Positions 6,871 to 9,450 of a stretch of DNA of 9,450 nucleotides are shown in pieces (positions within the stretch are counted from its first letter, which is position 1; each line of letters starts with the position of its first letter). Position numbers and translations under genes: made by a program. A model generated the notes under the pieces. It ran no database searches. It had not been told where the DNA came from and saw only the letters and a program-made list of their open reading frames with translations. This DNA is from Defluviitaleaceae bacterium (GTDB taxonomy: Bacteria; Bacillota; Clostridia; Lachnospirales; WRAX01), in assembly GCA_009781815.1 (NCBI GenBank), contig WQVB01000034.1, forward strand, positions 1 to 9,450, given 5' to 3'.

Positions 6871-7528
6871 CCAACATCACCCCTCCCTCCATATGCCTTA
6901 CGCTTGCCCCCATATCCTCCACAAATTGGGCATCATGGCTGATTAGGATAATGCCCATGCCCTCTTCCATCATAGCTTTTAAGGTATCTGCTAATATATG
7001 CCGCCTAGGCTTGTCAAGGCCTGTTGTTGGCTCATCCAGCACAAAAAACTGGGGGTTCATCACCATTGTAGCGGCGATTGCAAGGCGTTGCTTTTCTCCT
7101 CGACTAAGGTTAAAGGTTGTGGAGCTTTCTATATGAGATAGGTCAAACTTTGCTAGCATTTTTGCGGCTATTTCTTTAGCCTCGCCCTCATCCACCCCAC
7201 GCAGGGTTAGGGGCAGGGCTATCTCATCCAAAGGCTTTGCAGCAAAAATCTGCCTTGAAGGCTCTTGAAAAAGATAACCCACTTGCTTGCCAATCTCCCC
7301 CAGCTTTAAAGTGGCTATATTCACATCATCATAATAAACAAAACCAGAAGTTGGGGCAAGCACACCTGCCACCAACTTCCCTAAAGTTGTTTTGCCACTA
7401 CCGTTATTGCCCATTATGGCCGTGCATTTTCCACACGGGGCAAACTCGCCTACATTAAGCTCAAAATTGCTGTGGGCGAATTTTCCACTATAGCGAAAGT
7501 GTAAGTTTTCGCATCTTATTTGAAGCAT
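6863..7528 (-). CDS. ecfA: ECF-type ABC transporter ATPase
   Basis: From ATG 7528 the protein has 221 residues. It shows Walker A GNNGSGKTT (40-48), a Q-loop in YLFQEP (Gln88), signature LSRGEKQR (141-148), Walker B FFVLDEP (161-167) and H-loop His198. The FQEP Q-loop context and the direct overlap with ecfT identify it as the ECF ATPase. The frame is open further upstream, to a Met at 7624. That extension would overlap the preceding gene and carry 32 residues not seen in ABC ATPases, so I chose MLQIRCENLHFRY as the start; AAGG at 7539-7542 is a modest ribosome binding site. It is shorter than the usual EcfA (about 270-290 residues) and lacks the C-terminal extension. Only one ATPase gene is present, whereas many ECF modules have two, so it may act as a homodimer. 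Confidence 0.9.
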   Translation of the reverse strand: MLQIRCENLHFRYSGKFAHSNFELNVGEFAPCGKCTAIMGNNGSGKTTLGKLVAGVLAPTSGFVYYDDVNIATLKLGEIGKQVGYLFQEPSRQIFAAKPLDEIALPLTLRGVDEGEAKEIAAKMLAKFDLSHIESSTTFNLSRGEKQRLAIAATMVMNPQFFVLDEPTTGLDKPRRHILADTLKAMMEEGMGIILISHDAQFVEDMGASVRHMEGGVMLDG

Positions 7529-7553
7529 ACCGCCTATACCTTGTCTCAATATC

Positions 7554-8138
7554 TTAATTACTCCATTTGATAAATTCGCTAATAATTTTCCACCATGTAC
7601 GCAACAAAGCCAAGGCTTGTGCATTCTTTATCTCGATATCAATATCATGCAGAAAATCGTTCTCGTCTTGTGAGGTTTTGAGGCTCCCACTCTCAAATTT
7701 TTTGGTAGCCTCCAAGTCCCATACAGTAAGCTCTTTTGAGTAAAAAGTCTTCCTGACGCCTGTTGATGCAACATATCCATAGGCAGACACTTGCAAATAA
7801 GTCTTATCTGGATAGGTTTTGAATACATCCCAAGCTGTCAACTCCCTCTTTTTAGCTTTGGCTTTTATGTGATCATCAAAAGAATCCAACTGGTAGGTAT
7901 TAAAATTATTTTCGTTTAGACGAATAGCAAGCACAAACATGAAAGATCCTAAATTCCTCTTTTCAGACTTGGCATATTTTTTTCCTCGGATTTGAGCGAG
8001 ATAGTTATCTTCAAAAAATCCCACAGATAAATACGCATTTCTACTTTCTGACTCTCTTGGCCTCGTAACAAGTTTGATGTCCATGCGAACCTGTTCAAAG
8101 TCTTCATATCCAATATTCGCCAGCTTGGAGCAAATCAT
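7554..8138 (-). CDS. Hypothetical soluble protein, possibly the 3' part of a frameshifted membrane-anchored gene
   Basis: This 194-residue charged protein belongs to no family I recognise. It is rich in Lys, Asp, Glu and aromatic residues, with alternating strand-like segments such as MDIKLVTRP, LGSFMFVLAIRL and YLQVSAYGYVAS, so a beta-rich domain is likely. It has no signal peptide or membrane segment except a Trp-rich end (RTWWKIISEFIKW). ATG 8138 overlaps the stop of the upstream small ORF as ATGA, with only a weak GGAAG before it. The same frame is open 16 codons further up (to a TGA at 8189) and reads plausibly as protein there (KLYPGRY just before the Met). The true gene may therefore begin in the other frame at 8311. 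Compared with the flanking genes it seems more AT-rich. Confidence 0.6.
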   Translation of the reverse strand: MICSKLANIGYEDFEQVRMDIKLVTRPRESESRNAYLSVGFFEDNYLAQIRGKKYAKSEKRNLGSFMFVLAIRLNENNFNTYQLDSFDDHIKAKAKKRELTAWDVFKTYPDKTYLQVSAYGYVASTGVRKTFYSKELTVWDLEATKKFESGSLKTSQDENDFLHDIDIEIKNAQALALLRTWWKIISEFIKWSN

Positions 8139-8311
8139 GTATCTTCCAGGGTATAGCTTGCTATTATTTGCCTCACCAAGAGCTTTTCAGAAAATTCAAT
8201 ACTGCTCCTCTTCTTCTTGTATACAAGCCAAAACCATACAAAAGACGAAACAAGGGATGCAAATATGCCTAAAAGAACAAATTCTAAAATGAACCCCCAA
8301 ATTGGATGCAT
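8135..8311 (-). CDS. Small membrane protein / N-terminal membrane anchor (58 codons)
   Basis: ATG 8311 follows AAGGA (8321-8325) with 9 bases of spacing, and the ORF ends at TGA 8135-8137. The 58-residue product has one strong hydrophobic segment at about residues 5-31, then YKKKR, so the N terminus faces out and the basic side stays in the cytoplasm. The last third (from about residue 44) looks less natural. A one-base frame change near the AAAAG at 8183-8187 would join it to the following ORF and give an anchored protein of about 253 residues. Read as it stands, it is a small membrane protein coupled to its neighbour by a 4-bp overlap. It is not a known family to me. Confidence 0.55.
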   Translation of the reverse strand: MHPIWGFILEFVLLGIFASLVSSFVWFWLVYKKKRSSIEFSEKLLVRQIIASYTLEDT

Positions 8312-8320
8312 TGCTATAAT

Positions 8321-8325
8321 TCCTT
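8321..8325 (-). promoter_or_regulatory. Ribosome binding site of the small membrane ORF
   Basis: AAGGA on the minus strand, 9 bases before ATG 8311. It overlaps the stop codon (8324-8326) of the upstream repeat protein, which suggests coupled translation and that the short ORF is really translated. Confidence 0.55.
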
Positions 8326-9450
8326 AATTTATCCTTATGCTTTGCAAGTTTCTCGGGTTAAAGTTAGCACCTCTATCTTGCACCACGCCAAAGAATGGGC
8401 CATTATGAGGCGATAACGCTTCGCCATCTTCGGCTATAACAATAAAGATGTCATCAAGGTCTGTTGCAATGTTCCAACCAGCTTGGAAGGTACTATCCCA
8501 CGAGGTGGTGATGAAGTTTGTTGCACCTGCAAGGCTTATATCTTTCGCTTCTAAAACAGCCGTTAGGCGTACGCCGCTAAAATGGCGGGTGTTAGCACCT
8601 ATATTGCTGCTAAAGTTTTCAACGCCAAGGGCTACAAGCTCATCCATGGTGATTGTCCAGCTTTGCTCACCTCTAAAGATAACAAACTCACCATCTTCAA
8701 GACCTTCTATAGCCGTTGCTGCATCTCCACCCGTTGCTTCCAATAGGCGGATTGTTACAACACCTCTGACACCTCTAGTGGCTCGCTCATCATGGGCAAA
8801 AACACTCATAATATTGCTGCCGCCCTCGCCCGCTTCTAACGCTACGCCATCTTCCTCAAAAGCTAGGAAAAAGTTAGTGTAGTCAAGCAATTCTTCGGCG
8901 GTGAAGGGCTGGCTAAAGCCGTCTCCACCAGCTATTACCATGCCCTCAACAATGCCATCAAGGTTAATGTTAAAGTGTTCAATAACACTTGCCATAGGCG
9001 TGGCTGTAAAGTTTCGACCACGGGCGGTTATTTCTTCTGCACCTAGCTCCTCTAAAAGGGCGATGCTAACACCATAGCTGCGATTGTTAATTTCGATATT
9101 TAGAATATAATTGCCAGCTTCTGCCTCAAGGTTAACATATGCCAAGCCACGCAAGCGGCGTTGGTTGTTTGTGTCGTTGGTCATTATAGCTACAAAGTGG
9201 TTGTCTGTCTCTGGCGTGCGACCCTCTTCTGCGATAGCGATATAAAGGTATGCAAGCTCATCTAGCCCAACTTCACGTTCTGTGTCGTTGTCAGCTACAA
9301 TAGATATAGCTGTAACGCCAGCAAGGTTGATGTTTAGATAGTCTGCAATAGCCTCAAAAGAGATGCCTGTGAAGTTTTGGTTGTTCCACTCTATGCCTTC
9401 AGCACCAATAGCCTCTATTTGTGCTATTGTGATTTGATGGGCTGCATCGC
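8324..9450 (-). CDS. Tandem sulfite-oxidase/molybdopterin-binding-fold repeat protein (partial, 5' end beyond right edge)
   Basis: The frame is open from the right edge to TAA 8324, giving 374 residues in the window. The first internal Met (9184) is not the start, because the same pattern continues upstream of it. Three diverged repeats are visible, at about 9450-9121, 9115-8735 and 8716-8327. Each has an I-T-I/M-x-x-L-x-A-L-G-A/V-E strand-helix, an F-T/S-G-V-type turn, a helix ending in NINL-G or DISLAG, a DGF-like turn, an EEL helix, and FAEDG followed by a G-x-F strand. The last repeat ends GPFFGVVQD...NPRNLQSIRI. This is the outline of the oxidoreductase molybdopterin-binding (SUOX, PF00174-like) domain. 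I see no cysteine in the visible protein, so the molybdenum-ligand Cys is missing and a structural or binding role is likelier than catalysis. It is acidic and probably exported, but the signal peptide is not in view. Confidence 0.6.
   Translation of the reverse strand, partial: DAAHQITIAQIEAIGAEGIEWNNQNFTGISFEAIADYLNINLAGVTAISIVADNDTEREVGLDELAYLYIAIAEEGRTPETDNHFVAIMTNDTNNQRRLRGLAYVNLEAEAGNYILNIEINNRSYGVSIALLEELGAEEITARGRNFTATPMASVIEHFNINLDGIVEGMVIAGGDGFSQPFTAEELLDYTNFFLAFEEDGVALEAGEGGSNIMSVFAHDERATRGVRGVVTIRLLEATGGDAATAIEGLEDGEFVIFRGEQSWTITMDELVALGVENFSSNIGANTRHFSGVRLTAVLEAKDISLAGATNFITTSWDSTFQAGWNIATDLDDIFIVIAEDGEALSPHNGPFFGVVQDRGANFNPRNLQSIRIN

Noticed and set aside
7529..7624. N-terminal extension of the ecfA frame to a Met at 7624
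   Set aside because: It would overlap the previous gene by 71 bp and adds residues not found in ABC ATPases; the start at 7528 begins exactly where the family fold begins.
8448..8882. Plus-strand open frame of 144 codons
   Set aside because: It is antisense to the repeat protein, is rich in Ser/Pro/Ala as expected for a shadow frame, and has no ribosome binding site.

Overview
The window looks like a chromosomal segment of a low-GC Gram-positive bacterium, most likely a member of the Clostridia. The reasons are strong AGGAGG-type ribosome binding sites, AT-rich spacers with TTGACA/TAAAAT promoters, a tRNA gene without an encoded CCA end, and gene families common in that group (ECF transporter, MoxR/DUF58 pair, MobB fused to an Fe-S domain). 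This taxonomic call is inference. Every protein gene lies on the minus strand. Only the serine tRNA is on the plus strand.

Right part (about 9450 down to 6094): a large protein that enters from beyond the right edge consists of tandem repeats resembling the sulfite-oxidase/molybdopterin-binding fold, but without cysteines. It is followed by a short membrane-anchor ORF (8135-8311) and a soluble ORF of unknown family (7554-8138). These two may be one frameshifted gene or two translationally coupled genes. Next come the ATPase (ecfA, 6863-7528) and transmembrane subunit (ecfT, 6094-6870) of an energy-coupling-factor type transporter. No substrate-binding S subunit is visible.

Middle part: the 263-bp gap 5831-6093 holds a perfect 27-bp inverted repeat and related GTCATTSCGG-type sequence, probably a small interspersed (REP/MITE-like) element. 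After it come a MobB-like P-loop protein with a C-terminal four-cysteine Fe-S motif (5033-5830) and, overlapping it by up to 83 bp, a small RIO/Bud32-like kinase (4474-5115). A bidirectional terminator (4423-4453) closes this unit and also the convergent tRNA-Ser(GGA) gene (4285-4370).

Left part: gltX (glutamyl-tRNA synthetase) starts from a good sigma-A-type promoter divergent from the tRNA promoter. It is followed at 13 bp by a MoxR-type AAA+ ATPase, which overlaps a DUF58 protein by 4 bp. A membrane protein then runs off the left edge and is probably the transglutaminase-like partner usual in such loci. The spacing makes gltX-moxR-DUF58-membrane protein look like one operon.

I do not see a clear-cut new defence or mobile system. 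The least explained parts are the cysteine-free sulfite-oxidase-like repeat protein with its companion membrane/soluble ORFs, the MobB/Fe-S plus kinase pair, and the repeat island at 5881-6089.
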